This document shows positions 7,319-16,106 of a DNA stretch of 64,000 bases, piece by piece. The notes under the pieces were generated by a model, which was not told the origin of the DNA, searched no databases, and worked only from the letters and a program-made list of their open reading frames with translations. Position 1 is the stretch's first letter; each line of letters begins with the position of its first letter. Source of the DNA: JAXDAY01 sp034679345 (GTDB lineage Bacteria; Eisenbacteria; RBG-16-71-46; CAIMUX01; VGJL01); contig JAXDAY010000031.1 of NCBI GenBank assembly GCA_034679345.1, positions 1-64,000 on the forward strand. The letters are read 5' to 3'. Both the position numbers and the translations under genes were made by a program.

Positions 7319-8502
7319 CTCGACCCCCGCTCCGGATCGCCGCGTTCTCCGCCGTCGATCTCTCGCTTCCGCAGGGCCACGCGATCCACCTTCGAGGGCT
7401 CCTCGACGAGCTTTTCGCTCGCGGCCACGCCGTCGAGCTGGTGACGCCGCGACCGACATCCGTCACTCCGCCGACGCGGTTTGCCCGTGTGGAGATCCCC
7501 GTTCTTCGCCTCGGGGTTCTGGTCCACTGGAGCTTCGAGCTGATCGGAGGACTCGCACTTCTGCTGCGCGCGCTGCGATCCCGCCCCGATCTCATCTACA
7601 CGCGCCATGACCTCTACACGATCGCTCCCGCCTTGGTGGGGGCCCTCCTGCGCATCCCGGTCGTCTCGGAGGTGAACGCCGCTCTGCCGGTCCAGGTCGA
7701 TCTCTGGGGAAGCCGCCGCGCGCGCGGGTGCGTGGCCGCCTGCGAGCGCTTCTCGCTGCGCCGGGCCTCGGCGATCTTCGCCCTGAGCGATCGGATGGGA
7801 GAAGGGATCGTCGAGCGCGCCGGAGTCGATCCCTCCCGGATTCGCGCGATCGAGATCGCGACTCACCTGCCTGCCGTGAGCGATTCGCTGCCGGTCCGTC
7901 ACGAACAGGGCGTGGCCGACGATATCTTCCTGGTCGGCTTCGCGGGCAACCTCGCGCCCGTCCAGGGGGTGGAACGGTTGATCGAGGCTGCGGCCGCGAT
8001 CCCGGCCGAGGATCTCCGCTACTGGATCATTGGAGAAGGAGTGGAATCGGAGCGGCTGCGCTCGCGCGCCGGCTTGTCGATCCGGTTCTTCGGGGGGCTT
8101 CCGCGGGAGGAGTCGGATCGACTCCTGTCGGCGTGTCAGGTCCTCGTAGCGCCCTATGACGGCGCGGCCTTCGAGCGCCTCTATGGGGGCGCTGTCTCGA
8201 CGAAGATCTTGAACTACCTCTCCCTGGATCGTCCCGTGATCGTCAGCGCGATCGAGTCCTATCGCTGGATCGAACGCTTGGGGGTGGGCGAGCTGTGCCC
8301 GGAGCCGGATCTCGCCGGCCGGATCGCCGCATGGCGCTCGCGATGGATCGATGCGGGCCGGCCGCTGCGGGACTGGCCCTGGCCCGCTCCGGGAGCGGGC
8401 AGGCGCTGGGTCGAGGAGCACGCGACGTGGCGGATCGCGGCGGCCCGCGTGGAGGAAGCGTTGCGGGCGATCCTCACTGCCTCAGGGCGATCACCGAGAT
8501 GA
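7315..8502 (+). CDS. Glycosyltransferase, GT4-like (GT-B fold)
   Basis: The 395-residue protein begins with an ATG overlapping the upstream TGA (ATGA), implying coupled translation. The N-terminal half carries the GT-B acceptor pattern IAAFSAVDLSLPQGHAIHLR and LIYTRHDLYTIAPAL. The C-terminal half has VGFAGNLAPVQGVERLIEAA, YWIIGEG, then SIRFFGGLPREE and the donor-site region VLVAPYDGAAFERLYGGAVSTKILNYLSLDRPVI, with the E/K positions seen in family 4 enzymes. It probably adds a sugar to the polysaccharide built by this locus. The donor sugar is unknown. Its 3' end overlaps the convergent Wza-like gene by 29 bases. Confidence 0.87.
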   Translation: MTRPPLRIAAFSAVDLSLPQGHAIHLRGLLDELFARGHAVELVTPRPTSVTPPTRFARVEIPVLRLGVLVHWSFELIGGLALLLRALRSRPDLIYTRHDLYTIAPALVGALLRIPVVSEVNAALPVQVDLWGSRRARGCVAACERFSLRRASAIFALSDRMGEGIVERAGVDPSRIRAIEIATHLPAVSDSLPVRHEQGVADDIFLVGFAGNLAPVQGVERLIEAAAAIPAEDLRYWIIGEGVESERLRSRAGLSIRFFGGLPREESDRLLSACQVLVAPYDGAAFERLYGGAVSTKILNYLSLDRPVIVSAIESYRWIERLGVGELCPEPDLAGRIAAWRSRWIDAGRPLRDWPWPAPGAGRRWVEEHATWRIAAARVEEALRAILTASGRSPR

Positions 8503-9745
8503 CGAGGGCGGTGATCCCGCTGATCGGAGCCAGCAGGGTCGATGTCTTGTAGGTCCAGCGCTCGGGAACGATGACGGTCGATCCCGGCGGGACGTACGAC
8601 TCGCCTCCGACCTTGCGACTCTCCTCGCTGCCGGGTTCGCGCAGCTTCCAGCCCGATCCGCGCCCGATCTCCGTGGGGCCGCCGGCGAGGCGCACATAGT
8701 CCGACGCCGTGAGGGTCGGCAGATGGGAGTAGGGTCCGGGATAGCGGACCGCGCCGACGACGAAGACCCAGCGATCGCGCATCGCCGCTTCCACCACATC
8801 GCCCGGGAGAAGCGTGACCGCATCCGCTTCGACCGCGGCGATCATCCGGCGCTCCGCTCCGCGGACTAGGAGAATCGAGCCGTCGGAGTCGGGCGACAGA
8901 CCGCCCGCGCGCGCCACGGCGCTTCCGATCGTCTCGCCGTCCATCCATTCGAGCAGGATGTCGGGCTGCTCCGGAATCCTCGAACCGACGTTCGGCACGA
9001 TGATCCGATCGACCGCCGGGATGCCGCGGACGGCGCCCGTGACCCGCACGAAGTCGCTCGCGGTCCGCAGGTGGATCGACATCCCGGGTTCGAGGAACGG
9101 ATTCGAGTCGAGTTCGCCGAAGCTGGCGAAGCGGACCAGGTCGAACTCCTCCTCGCTTCCATCGGGCCGTGTCACGGCCACGTGCCGCAGACTCGCCCCC
9201 GGAAGCGGACCGCCGGCCGCCGCGATCGCGACCGAGAGGCGGTCGTAGGCGCGCAGGTTCTGCACGCCCGGGTTGAGCACCTGTCCCGTGACCGGCACGC
9301 GAAATGCGCCGGGTTGGAGCAGATGCAGCGAGACTGGCTGGCGCGGATATCGATGCGCCATCGCTTGCCGCACGCGTTCGGCCGTCTCCGCGAGGGTCGA
9401 CGAGGCGACATCGATCGCTTCGGCCCCCGGGAGCAGGAGAGTTCCTTCGGCGGTCACCGCGAGTCGCCATGCCCGGTCCGACTCCCCGCCTACCTCCAGC
9501 TGGAGCAGATCGCCCGGGATCAGACGGTAGCTTCCCGCATCGAGGGGCGCTTCAAGGGGTGGCGAGATCTCGGGGACGACGGTGGTCGCCTGGGGCAACG
9601 CTCCCGCCGCGGAGCGCGGAAAGAGAAGATCGGCCTCGAAGGTGCGCTGCTCGCCGCTCGCGGCGGAGCCGACCCGAGGCGCGTGGATCAGACATCCCGC
9701 GATCAGGATCCAGCAAGGGAATTGTTTACGCATCGTCTTGAGCAT
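8474..9745 (-). CDS. Wza-like polysaccharide export outer-membrane protein (SLBB domains)
   Basis: Using the ATG at 9745 gives 423 residues; 9733 is an alternative start four codons in. An N-terminal signal (FPCWILIAGC, a possible lipobox) is followed by the polysaccharide-export domain (YRLIPGDLLQLEV, residues about 65-150) and two or three SLBB repeats (FRVPVTGQVLNPGVQNLRAYD, VRVTGAVRGIPAVDRI, VFVVGAVRYPGPYSHL). A C-terminal membrane segment (LLAPISGITALVISVIAL) resembles Wza's helical barrel. It forms the export channel for exopolysaccharide. It is on the opposite strand to the other EPS genes and converges on the glycosyltransferase. Confidence 0.87.
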   Translation of the reverse strand: MLKTMRKQFPCWILIAGCLIHAPRVGSAASGEQRTFEADLLFPRSAAGALPQATTVVPEISPPLEAPLDAGSYRLIPGDLLQLEVGGESDRAWRLAVTAEGTLLLPGAEAIDVASSTLAETAERVRQAMAHRYPRQPVSLHLLQPGAFRVPVTGQVLNPGVQNLRAYDRLSVAIAAAGGPLPGASLRHVAVTRPDGSEEEFDLVRFASFGELDSNPFLEPGMSIHLRTASDFVRVTGAVRGIPAVDRIIVPNVGSRIPEQPDILLEWMDGETIGSAVARAGGLSPDSDGSILLVRGAERRMIAAVEADAVTLLPGDVVEAAMRDRWVFVVGAVRYPGPYSHLPTLTASDYVRLAGGPTEIGRGSGWKLREPGSEESRKVGGESYVPPGSTVIVPERWTYKTSTLLAPISGITALVISVIALRQ

Positions 9746-9816
9746 GAAACGCCAATGGATCGATTCTAGGAACCACGGGAGCCGAAGGCAATCCCGCCTT
9801 CTCGCCGCCCAAGGCC

Positions 9817-10869
9817 TCATCGCTTGGCCCGCAGGTAAGCGGCGGGCCATTCGATCGCCGCGCCGAGAGCCGTCGCGCAGCGAAGCGGCCAGTGCGGATC
9901 GGCGAGGAGCTCGCGGCCGACTGCCACGAGGTCGGCGGCTTGCTCCGCGAGGATCCGTTCCGCCTGGCCGGCTTCTGTGATCCTGCCCACCGCCATGGTG
10001 GGGATGCCGCCCTTCCTCCGGATCTCGGCGGCGAGGGGGACCTGGTATCCCGGCGCGTCGGCGCCGGGGGGAGGAGGCTGTGAGACGATTCCGCCCGAGG
10101 AGCAGTCGAGCAAGTCGATACCAAGGGAGCGCAGGCGAGATGCGCGAGCGCAGAACTCGTCCACGGTGAGCCCCCCGTCGATCCAGTCGGTCGCGGAAAT
10201 CCGAAGCCACAGCGGCCGATCATCGCTCCAGACCTCGCGGATCGCCGTCGTCACACGCTCCAGGAAGAGGAACCTCCCGTCGGGGGTCCCGCCGTAGCGA
10301 TCCTCGCGTCGATTCGAGATCGGGGAAAGGAACTGATGAATGAGGTAGCCGTGAGCCCCATGGATCTCGATGAAGTCGCACTCCGCCTCACGCGCGCGGC
10401 GCGCCGCCTCCCGCCATGCGGCGATCACGACCTCGATCTCCTCGGCGCTCAAGGCTCGCGGCGGAATCCATCCATCTCCGAAGGGAGATGTCGTGGGAGC
10501 GATCGCCGGCTCGGGTCCGTCGCCCTTCGTGGGCGTGAATGCCTTGCGCCCGGCGTGTGCGAGCTGCACCCCGAAGGCCGCGCCCTGGGAACGGCAGAAG
10601 CGCGCGATCCTCGCGAGCGGAGCGATCTGCCCGTCCTCCCATAGACCGAGATCCCCGACGCTGATTCTCCCCCGAGGCTCGACCGCGACCGCCTCGGTCA
10701 TGATGGCGCCGCACCCGCCGACCGCGCGGCTTCCCAGGTGGACCAGGTGCCAGTCGGTCGCCCGGCCTCGCTCATCTGCGAGGTAAGTGCACATCGGGGA
10801 GAGGACGATGCGGTTTCGGAGAATGAGGCGACGCGTCTGGAACGGGGAGAAGAGGATCGTCTCGGCCAT
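9817..10869 (-). CDS. NADH:flavin oxidoreductase, Old Yellow Enzyme family (YqjM type)
   Basis: The ATG at 10869, behind AAAGGAA, begins 350 residues with the OYE (beta/alpha)8 pattern: LFSPFQTRRLILRNRIVLSPMCTY, GVQLAHAGRK and IHGAHGYLIHQFLSPISNRREDRYGG, with FMN phosphate-site residues near MAVGRI and LVAVGRELLADPHW. The Cys-Thr-Tyr after SPM is the regulatory Cys and Tyr pair of the YqjM subclass. Such enzymes reduce activated C=C bonds using NAD(P)H and FMN in the cytoplasm. It stands alone; the longer frame back to 10911 lacks a ribosome site and is not used. Confidence 0.9.
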   Translation of the reverse strand: MAETILFSPFQTRRLILRNRIVLSPMCTYLADERGRATDWHLVHLGSRAVGGCGAIMTEAVAVEPRGRISVGDLGLWEDGQIAPLARIARFCRSQGAAFGVQLAHAGRKAFTPTKGDGPEPAIAPTTSPFGDGWIPPRALSAEEIEVVIAAWREAARRAREAECDFIEIHGAHGYLIHQFLSPISNRREDRYGGTPDGRFLFLERVTTAIREVWSDDRPLWLRISATDWIDGGLTVDEFCARASRLRSLGIDLLDCSSGGIVSQPPPPGADAPGYQVPLAAEIRRKGGIPTMAVGRITEAGQAERILAEQAADLVAVGRELLADPHWPLRCATALGAAIEWPAAYLRAKR

Positions 10870-11531
10870 GGAATTCCTTTCGGCGAAGGAAGGTCTTGGC
10901 CATTCTCGCACACGGCGCCCGCGGACGGCAGCGCGCTCTTCCCGGAAGAAGGGACGCCGCGCCCGGCCCGGGGGGGGGAGAGCCAGACGCGGCGGGGGGA
11001 GAGAAGTTGGCGGACCTTCCAGCCTGCCTTGCCGGCGAGGCGCGCCGAGAAGTGCCCGAGCTCGGCGCTGCGAGGATCATGATCGCCGGGTCGAGACTTC
11101 CTCCAATGTCCACCCGAGCGGCGGAGTCCTCATCGAGCCGATCGCCGGTCGGCTCATCGGCCGGAAGCGCGTCGGTCCCGTGGGGTCGAGGAGTCGAGGC
11201 GCATCAAGAGCCGCTCCGCGGGGGAGGCTTCCCGGCTCTTTCATCTCACGCCTCCATCGTGCCTCTCCGGGACTCGTCTGATTTCTGCGCAAGACTGGTG
11301 CCAGGTCTGGTTGTATGAGATTTCGGTAGTTTCGGCGTGTTCATGTGCGACATGAGCGCAATCCTTCGGCCCGCAGGTGGCGAGGGAATCGACGAGGCGA
11401 ATGGAACCTCGGATCATGCTTAGAGTTAATGGGCATTGGCTGAATTCGGCCACTCGCGGGAAATGTGCCCGGCCTGGCTCGCCTGCGGGGGATCGTGTAG
11501 TCTCCGCCGGGAATGGAGATCGGAGGCTGTG
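10870..11531. other. Gene-free interval (about 660 bases)
   Basis: No convincing gene is seen on either strand; the open frames here are low-complexity Arg/Gly/Pro/Ser-rich and have no ribosome sites. The left part holds a run of nine G (about 10970). The right part (about 11280-11450) is AT-richer than its surroundings and contains a perfect short palindrome, so it probably carries the promoter of the lipoprotein gene at 11532. Confidence 0.4.
11341..11355. promoter_or_regulatory. Perfect 15-base palindrome, operator-like
   Basis: TCATGT-GCG-ACATGA is a six-base inverted repeat with a three-base centre in the AT-richer stretch 177 bases upstream of the lipoprotein start. Its form fits a dimeric repressor site. 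It lies far from any other gene start. Confidence 0.3.
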
Positions 11532-12770
11532 ATGACCATTCGAGAGCGGTCGCGAGCCGGCAGCCCGGTATGGGAACTGCCATGGACGGCGCTGGCGCTG
11601 TTCATCATGGGGCTCGCGGCGGGTTGCTCTGAGGACGACAACCCTCTGGCATTCGATCGTGGGCCCCGCGGGCCGTACTCCATCCGACCGGAGACGCTCG
11701 CTGTGGCCGCGCCGGCGGCCGATCTGGAATACCGGCCGGAGGTTTCCACCGCCGTAGGCCAATCGCTCTTCGTCGGGCGGGACTCCCTCGCGGAGGCGAG
11801 CGCTTTCGTGCGATTCGAGTCGATTCCCGATACGACGACGATCCGTCGCGCTTACCTTCGTCTCTTTCTGAAGCCGGGACGCGGAGATCCGATCACCGTC
11901 GCCGTTCAGGAAGTGCTCGGTGGCAAGGGGAGCTGGAACGCCGTCGGCATCCGCTGGGCCAACGCCCCGACGAATCTGGGCGAGGTCCTCGATCGCGTCG
12001 AGGATTGTCCGACCGAGACGGTCGATCCCGATACGCCCTTTCAGCTCTCCGATCTCGAGATCCCGATCGCCCTCGTGCGCCGGTGGGCCGCGCTGCCCGA
12101 CAGCAACGGCGGACTCAGGATCTTCTCCGAAGAGGGCGACGGGATCGCCCGATTCGTTTCGAGCAACGACGCCATCACGAACACATCCGGAGCGAGAATC
12201 GTCGCGCCCGCCCTGATCCTGGCCACCGACTCGACGCTCGCGCAAGTGCGGATCGGCTCCGCGGCGGCGGATGCCTTCGTCATGCGCGATCTGCGCGCGC
12301 CCCCAGGCGGATCCGATCCCACCGCCGCGCTCCAGTCGGCGCCCGCGGCGCGCGTCCTGATGCGCTTCGATCTCGCGGATCTCCCGCCGGAGGCCTCCAT
12401 CATTCGCGCGACTCTCGGCCTGAGGGTTCCGACCGGCCAGTTCTCGGCGGAAGATCCCCTCATCCTGAGCGTCTACGAGATCGAGTCCGACTGGTCGGAG
12501 GCTGCTCCGCCGGAGAGCGTGACGGTGGGCTCGCGGATCGAGGTGGAGGAGCTCGATGACGAGGCGTCCGACACGGTCGAGCTCGAGGTCGGCGTCGCGG
12601 TGCAGTCGTGGGTCGACCGATCGCTGGAGAACCGAGGCATTCTCGTGAGGATGGGAGACGAGATCTCGGTCATGCGCTCTCTCGAGCTCTCCATGCGCGA
12701 GGCTCCCGACTCGAGCGACCGCCCCACCCTGCGCATCGTCTTCGTCCGGACGCCGGGATACCGGTGGTGA
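11532..12770 (+). CDS. Lipoprotein with two DRNRLRE-like (DNRLRE) domains
   Basis: The ATG at 11532 follows GGAGG by five bases and gives 412 residues. A lipoprotein signal ends in FIMGLAAGC (Cys at about residue 31). Two similar beta-rich units follow. The first, about 70-200, has ASAFVRFESIP, IRRAYLRLFL and WNAVGIRWANAP. The second, about 260-405, has ARVLMRFDLADLPPEASIIRATLGLRV and SDWSEAAPPES. The pattern RFDL-x-LP-x-A-x-I-x-A-x-L-x-L is that of DNRLRE domains found in surface proteins. It is likely anchored in a membrane facing the periplasm or outside. The FadL-like gene begins 11 bases later, so the two probably form an operon. Confidence 0.75.
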   Translation: MTIRERSRAGSPVWELPWTALALFIMGLAAGCSEDDNPLAFDRGPRGPYSIRPETLAVAAPAADLEYRPEVSTAVGQSLFVGRDSLAEASAFVRFESIPDTTTIRRAYLRLFLKPGRGDPITVAVQEVLGGKGSWNAVGIRWANAPTNLGEVLDRVEDCPTETVDPDTPFQLSDLEIPIALVRRWAALPDSNGGLRIFSEEGDGIARFVSSNDAITNTSGARIVAPALILATDSTLAQVRIGSAAADAFVMRDLRAPPGGSDPTAALQSAPAARVLMRFDLADLPPEASIIRATLGLRVPTGQFSAEDPLILSVYEIESDWSEAAPPESVTVGSRIEVEELDDEASDTVELEVGVAVQSWVDRSLENRGILVRMGDEISVMRSLELSMREAPDSSDRPTLRIVFVRTPGYRW

Positions 12771-12781
12771 GGAGCCGAGGG

Positions 12782-13999
12782 ATGGCAACCACGCCTCTGC
12801 GACTGGGAATCTGCCTGCTCGTCGCCTCCAGCCTGGGAGCGGCCGACGCTTCGGCCACGGTCTTCTCCCGCGACGGCTGGGGTTGGTGGATCGATCACGG
12901 CGGCGCCGGGGCGCGCGGGCGCGGAGGCACCGGCGCGGCGGTGAGCGGCTACGGCGCCTCAGGCGCCGTCAATCCCGCCGGGCTGGCGGGGATCGATGTG
13001 AGCTACGGGTTCGTCTCCTACGTGGGCGAGATCGCTCATGTGAGCGGAGGCGACGACGAGTACACCCAGCGCCAGGACTATCTCCCCGAGTTCGGCGGGG
13101 TCATCGTTCTGCCGCAGGGCGTGCGCGCCGGCATCCTCCTCAAGACGCAGACCGATGCCAGCTTCGAGCGCGTCGAGCCATTGGGTGGCGAGGCGGGAGC
13201 CGGCGATCGGCACATCACCAAGGGATCGGGCGGGTGGAATCGCATCCAGGCGAGCTTCGCCGGGCCAGCGCTGGATGGCCGTCTGCACTGGGGCGTGAGC
13301 CTGGGCCCGACCTTCGGAACGGTGAAGGAGGATCACCACTACGATCTCGCTCCGGGCAACGGCTCCGATGTCCGGCAGAAGATCGAGGGACGCCTCCGGC
13401 CGGCATGGAGCGCCTCGGTCGGGGCGATCGCGCACGCGACCCCAAGGCTCCGCGCCGGCGCCGCCTACGGCCTCCCCGGCTCCGCGACGCTGATCCAGGA
13501 GGTTCAGGTGATCGAGGGCTCCACCTCGAGCCATTCGACGCGCGGGGAACAGGAGACTCCCGCGCACTGGACCGTCGGTCTCTGGGGCCTCGCCCATCCG
13601 CGGCTCTCGATCTCCGCCGACTACGGCGAGGTCCTTTGGAGCCAAGCAGAGACGCGCCCCGGAGCGGGAGTTCCGGCGGAGACTCCCTACGAGAACGCGA
13701 CGCGCTGGGGCGTGGGCGTCGAGTGGCAGTCGCCGCTCGTCGAGGGGCAGGCGGCGCGCTGGATCTGGCGCGCAGGCTACAGCGAGTCGACCTCCTATGT
13801 CCGCTCCGTTCTTGGCGAGAAGATCACCGAGCGCGCGGCGAGCCTCGGAGCGCGCGCGCGCGCGGCGAAGGGGCGCGCGGCGATCGATCTGAGCCTGGAG
13901 CTCGGTGAACGCGGCGATCAGGAGAGCCTGGGGATCGACGAGCGCTTCGCGCGTTTCACGATCGGGGTCGGCTACTCCAGCGCGGAGAGGGAGTACTAG
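12782..13999 (+). CDS. FadL-like outer-membrane protein
   Basis: The 405-residue protein has a signal peptide (LGICLLVASSLGAADASA) and then the FadL-type start of the mature chain: GGAGARGRGGTGAAV, SGYGASGAVNPAGLAGI, where family members have the NPAGLA motif. The rest alternates polar and hydrophobic residues with aromatic girdles, as expected of a beta-barrel (WNRIQASFAGPAL, GRLHWGVSLGPTFG, RWGVGVEWQSPL). The last residue is Tyr rather than the commoner Phe. FadL proteins carry hydrophobic compounds across the outer membrane; the substrate is unknown. It follows the lipoprotein gene with no room for a separate promoter. Confidence 0.72.
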   Translation: MATTPLRLGICLLVASSLGAADASATVFSRDGWGWWIDHGGAGARGRGGTGAAVSGYGASGAVNPAGLAGIDVSYGFVSYVGEIAHVSGGDDEYTQRQDYLPEFGGVIVLPQGVRAGILLKTQTDASFERVEPLGGEAGAGDRHITKGSGGWNRIQASFAGPALDGRLHWGVSLGPTFGTVKEDHHYDLAPGNGSDVRQKIEGRLRPAWSASVGAIAHATPRLRAGAAYGLPGSATLIQEVQVIEGSTSSHSTRGEQETPAHWTVGLWGLAHPRLSISADYGEVLWSQAETRPGAGVPAETPYENATRWGVGVEWQSPLVEGQAARWIWRAGYSESTSYVRSVLGEKITERAASLGARARAAKGRAAIDLSLELGERGDQESLGIDERFARFTIGVGYSSAEREY

Positions 14000-14030
14000 T
14001 GAGCGACGAGCGCCTCGACCGAGTGTCCGG

Positions 14031-14099
14031 CACGGGCGGGACTCCTGATTCGCTGTAGGTGACGAGACATCACCCTTCTAGCGCATCTGCCCGCCCGTG
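14031..14099. repeat. 10-base inverted repeat (14031-14040 and 14090-14099)
   Basis: CACGGGCGGG at 14031-14040 and its exact complement CCCGCCCGTG at 14090-14099 enclose 49 bases. The element lies between the FadL-like gene and the convergent lower-GC gene at 14127. It may be a loose terminator stem or a scar at the edge of an inserted segment. Confidence 0.45.
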
Positions 14100-14126
14100 G
14101 CTATTCCCTCTCGTGAGGAATCCGGG

Positions 14127-14924
14127 CTAGATGTCCAGATCCGCCACGAAGTTCCTCGCGTTGCCGCCAAGCTTCGTTTTGACTGCGTCCCGAACCTGAC
14201 CGAACACCTCTTGGTTTAGCGTCATCGCCTGGACTGCCTTGTAGATGGAGGTGTGGGATGCGGAGAAGTCGTACCATAGAAGGCGATCAACGTTCTTGCT
14301 GCTGGAGAAGTAGAACGCCCCGATCTTCATGGCGACCTGACCTCCGTTCTCGCTGCACGCGGCGATCTGGAAGTTCCCGTTGCTGTCACTGTGGGTAGAA
14401 TGGTCGAATAGGACGATGCGATTGTCCTTGGCCGGGAGGTTCTTGAGAGCTTTCATCGCCAAGGTCACCGCCTCCATCTCGTTGTCGGCTGCAATGGAGA
14501 CCAACATGTCGACAACGAACTTGTCCACAGTGGCCGACGCTCCCCCGATGTCCTGCTTCTCGAACTGGAATGCCTGGACCACCCAGCCGACGTTTTCGAG
14601 TACGTTACGGTAGAAGGCGTACCAGTTCACCGTGTTCTTCTCGCGGTCGAACTTCTTGTTCGCTGCGAGCTGCGCCAGCAACGTGGAGTTGAGGACATCG
14701 GCCTGGTTCTGCGCGCTGATCCCGGCGACAAAGGTCACGAGGCTTCCATCATCGACAAAGCCGGATGGCTTCGCCGGATTTGCCGTGATCACGCCATCCG
14801 TTGTGGCCGCGGAAGCATCGAACATCGGTCCGAAGAGAACCGTTGCCTCGCGTCCGACGTGGACCATGTCGCGTGGAGGCAATTCCAGATTCTTCACAAA
14901 GTCGATCTGATCCTTGGTCAGCAT
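14127..14924 (-). CDS. Orphan protein of unknown function, 265 aa, lower GC than neighbours
   Basis: I do not recognise a family. The ATG at 14924 has AGGAG eight bases upstream. The protein has no signal peptide or membrane span, is balanced in charge and mostly alpha/beta: ATVLFGPMFDASAATTDGVI, FVAGISAQNQADVLNS, VNWYAFYRNVLENVGW, RIVLFDHSTHSDSNGNFQIA. Codon use is less GC-biased than in flanking genes, and Asn, Lys and Gln are frequent. One 60-base line I counted is 55% GC; neighbours look to be in the mid-60s. The gene stands alone between inverted repeats, with intergenic gaps on both sides. Recent horizontal acquisition is a reasonable inference. A cytoplasmic protein or an effector-like product both fit. 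Confidence 0.7.
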   Translation of the reverse strand: MLTKDQIDFVKNLELPPRDMVHVGREATVLFGPMFDASAATTDGVITANPAKPSGFVDDGSLVTFVAGISAQNQADVLNSTLLAQLAANKKFDREKNTVNWYAFYRNVLENVGWVVQAFQFEKQDIGGASATVDKFVVDMLVSIAADNEMEAVTLAMKALKNLPAKDNRIVLFDHSTHSDSNGNFQIAACSENGGQVAMKIGAFYFSSSKNVDRLLWYDFSASHTSIYKAVQAMTLNQEVFGQVRDAVKTKLGGNARNFVADLDI

Positions 14925-15218
14925 CTCCTCATCTCCTATCAGAACTGACGCGCTCCTTCCGAGGACGACGAGGATGCGTCAGCTCTGTCCGGCCGGTTTT
15001 CCGATTCGTCTTCTCATGCGGCCAGGGAATCAAGGAGGGCATCAATCGTCGCGGTCGCGTGCAGACCCACGTTCGAAAGGAACCGGGCAGACTAGCCGAT
15101 GAAGTTCTCGATGGCAACGAATATTCGAGCGGCGTGAGGGCGGCGATCTCGATCAGTCCGATCGGCGACTGGCCCGACGCGACGCCGGCCAAGATCTTGG
15201 AGCACGAGCTGCTTCGGA
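14925..15218. other. Gene-free interval with imperfect inverted repeat 14941-14951/14976-14986
   Basis: No gene is supported in these 294 bases. Just upstream of the minus-strand orphan gene, AGAACTGACGC and GCGTCAGCTCT form an 11-base inverted repeat with one mismatch around a 24-base loop. It could be an operator or leader hairpin for that gene. Confidence 0.35.
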
Positions 15219-16037
15219 TTACAGTCTGTCCGCATCGGCGGACGTCCCAAGGCGATAGAACTCCGTCCTGCGATCGGCCCAGAGATCGTTTCGGCCCGTG
15301 GCGTGCTTGTCATCGGCGGCCGTCGGGTCGATCTCCGCGATTCCCGTGGCCTCCGCGGCCGGGGGCCCGTCGCTCAAGACCGTTCCGTCAGGCGAGACGA
15401 TCCGGCTGCCGCCGGTGAAAGCAAGGCGACTGCCCGCGCGCTGCTCGACGCCGATCCGATCGGCCGTCACGGTGAAGACTCGGTTCTCGATCGCGCGCGT
15501 GACCATGGCGGCCTGGCAATAGGGATGCACCAGGTTCGATGGGTGCGCGATGACCTGCGCGCCGGCGAGGGCGAGCGTGCGGGCGCTTTCCGGGAACCTC
15601 CAGTCGAAGCAGATCATGACGCCGACACGCGCTCCCGCAAGGTCCATGACCGTGAAGGGAGTATCTCCCGGGTCGAACCACTCCTTCTCGCGGTCGAAGA
15701 GGTGGACCTTCCGGTAGCAGGCGCGCAGTCCCTGCGGATCGATGGCGATCGCGGCATTGTAGATCCGCCCGTCGGGGGCCGCTTCCGCGATCCCCGCCAC
15801 GATGGCCGAGCCCGTTTGACGCGAGAGCTCGATCAAAGATCTGCAGATCGCGCCCTCGGGGACCGGCTCCGCAAGCCGGCGGCACTCCTCGCGGCTGCCG
15901 AACAGATAGCCGGTGGCGAACAGTTCCGGCAACACCCACAGCTCCGCGCGCTCGCTGCGAAGCATCTCCCGCACGCGCTGCAGGTTCCTCTCGGTCTCGC
16001 CGTAGGCCGGATCGTTCTGGATCCATCCCACCCTCAT
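15219..16037 (-). CDS. Carbon-nitrogen hydrolase (nitrilase superfamily amidase)
   Basis: The 272-residue protein has the full nitrilase-fold catalytic set: Glu in LWVLPELFATGY, Lys in CYRKVHLFDREK, and Cys in VGVMICFDWRFPESAR. The N-terminus MRVGWIQNDPAYGE and C-terminal FTVTADRIGVEQ and RIVSPDG motifs are typical of the omega-amidase/N-carbamoylase side of the family. Members hydrolyse amide or nitrile C-N bonds in the cytoplasm; the true substrate is not evident. It is divergent from the Smr gene across 69 bases, which must hold both promoters. Confidence 0.9.
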   Translation of the reverse strand: MRVGWIQNDPAYGETERNLQRVREMLRSERAELWVLPELFATGYLFGSREECRRLAEPVPEGAICRSLIELSRQTGSAIVAGIAEAAPDGRIYNAAIAIDPQGLRACYRKVHLFDREKEWFDPGDTPFTVMDLAGARVGVMICFDWRFPESARTLALAGAQVIAHPSNLVHPYCQAAMVTRAIENRVFTVTADRIGVEQRAGSRLAFTGGSRIVSPDGTVLSDGPPAAEATGIAEIDPTAADDKHATGRNDLWADRRTEFYRLGTSADADRL

Positions 16038-16106
16038 GGGCCTGAAGTTAGGGCGAGGAGGCGCGACCGCGCAACCCGCGCTATCCTCTTCGGCGGAGGG
16101 ACCGCC

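Noticed and set aside
10968..10980. Run of nine G as a phase-variation tract
   Set aside because: It lies outside any supported gene or promoter, so a slip would have no evident effect.
10896..11318. Open frames in the gap 10870-11531
   Set aside because: Low-complexity Arg/Gly/Pro/Ser-rich translations, no start signals, no motifs and overlap of several frames. Not genes.
14801..15418. A + strand frame giving a protein-like stretch near 15100-15220
   Set aside because: The stretch ADEVLDGNEYSSGVRAAI looks protein-like, but the frame has no clear start, runs antisense into the nitrilase gene and shows no family motif. At most a fragment; not reported as a pseudogene.
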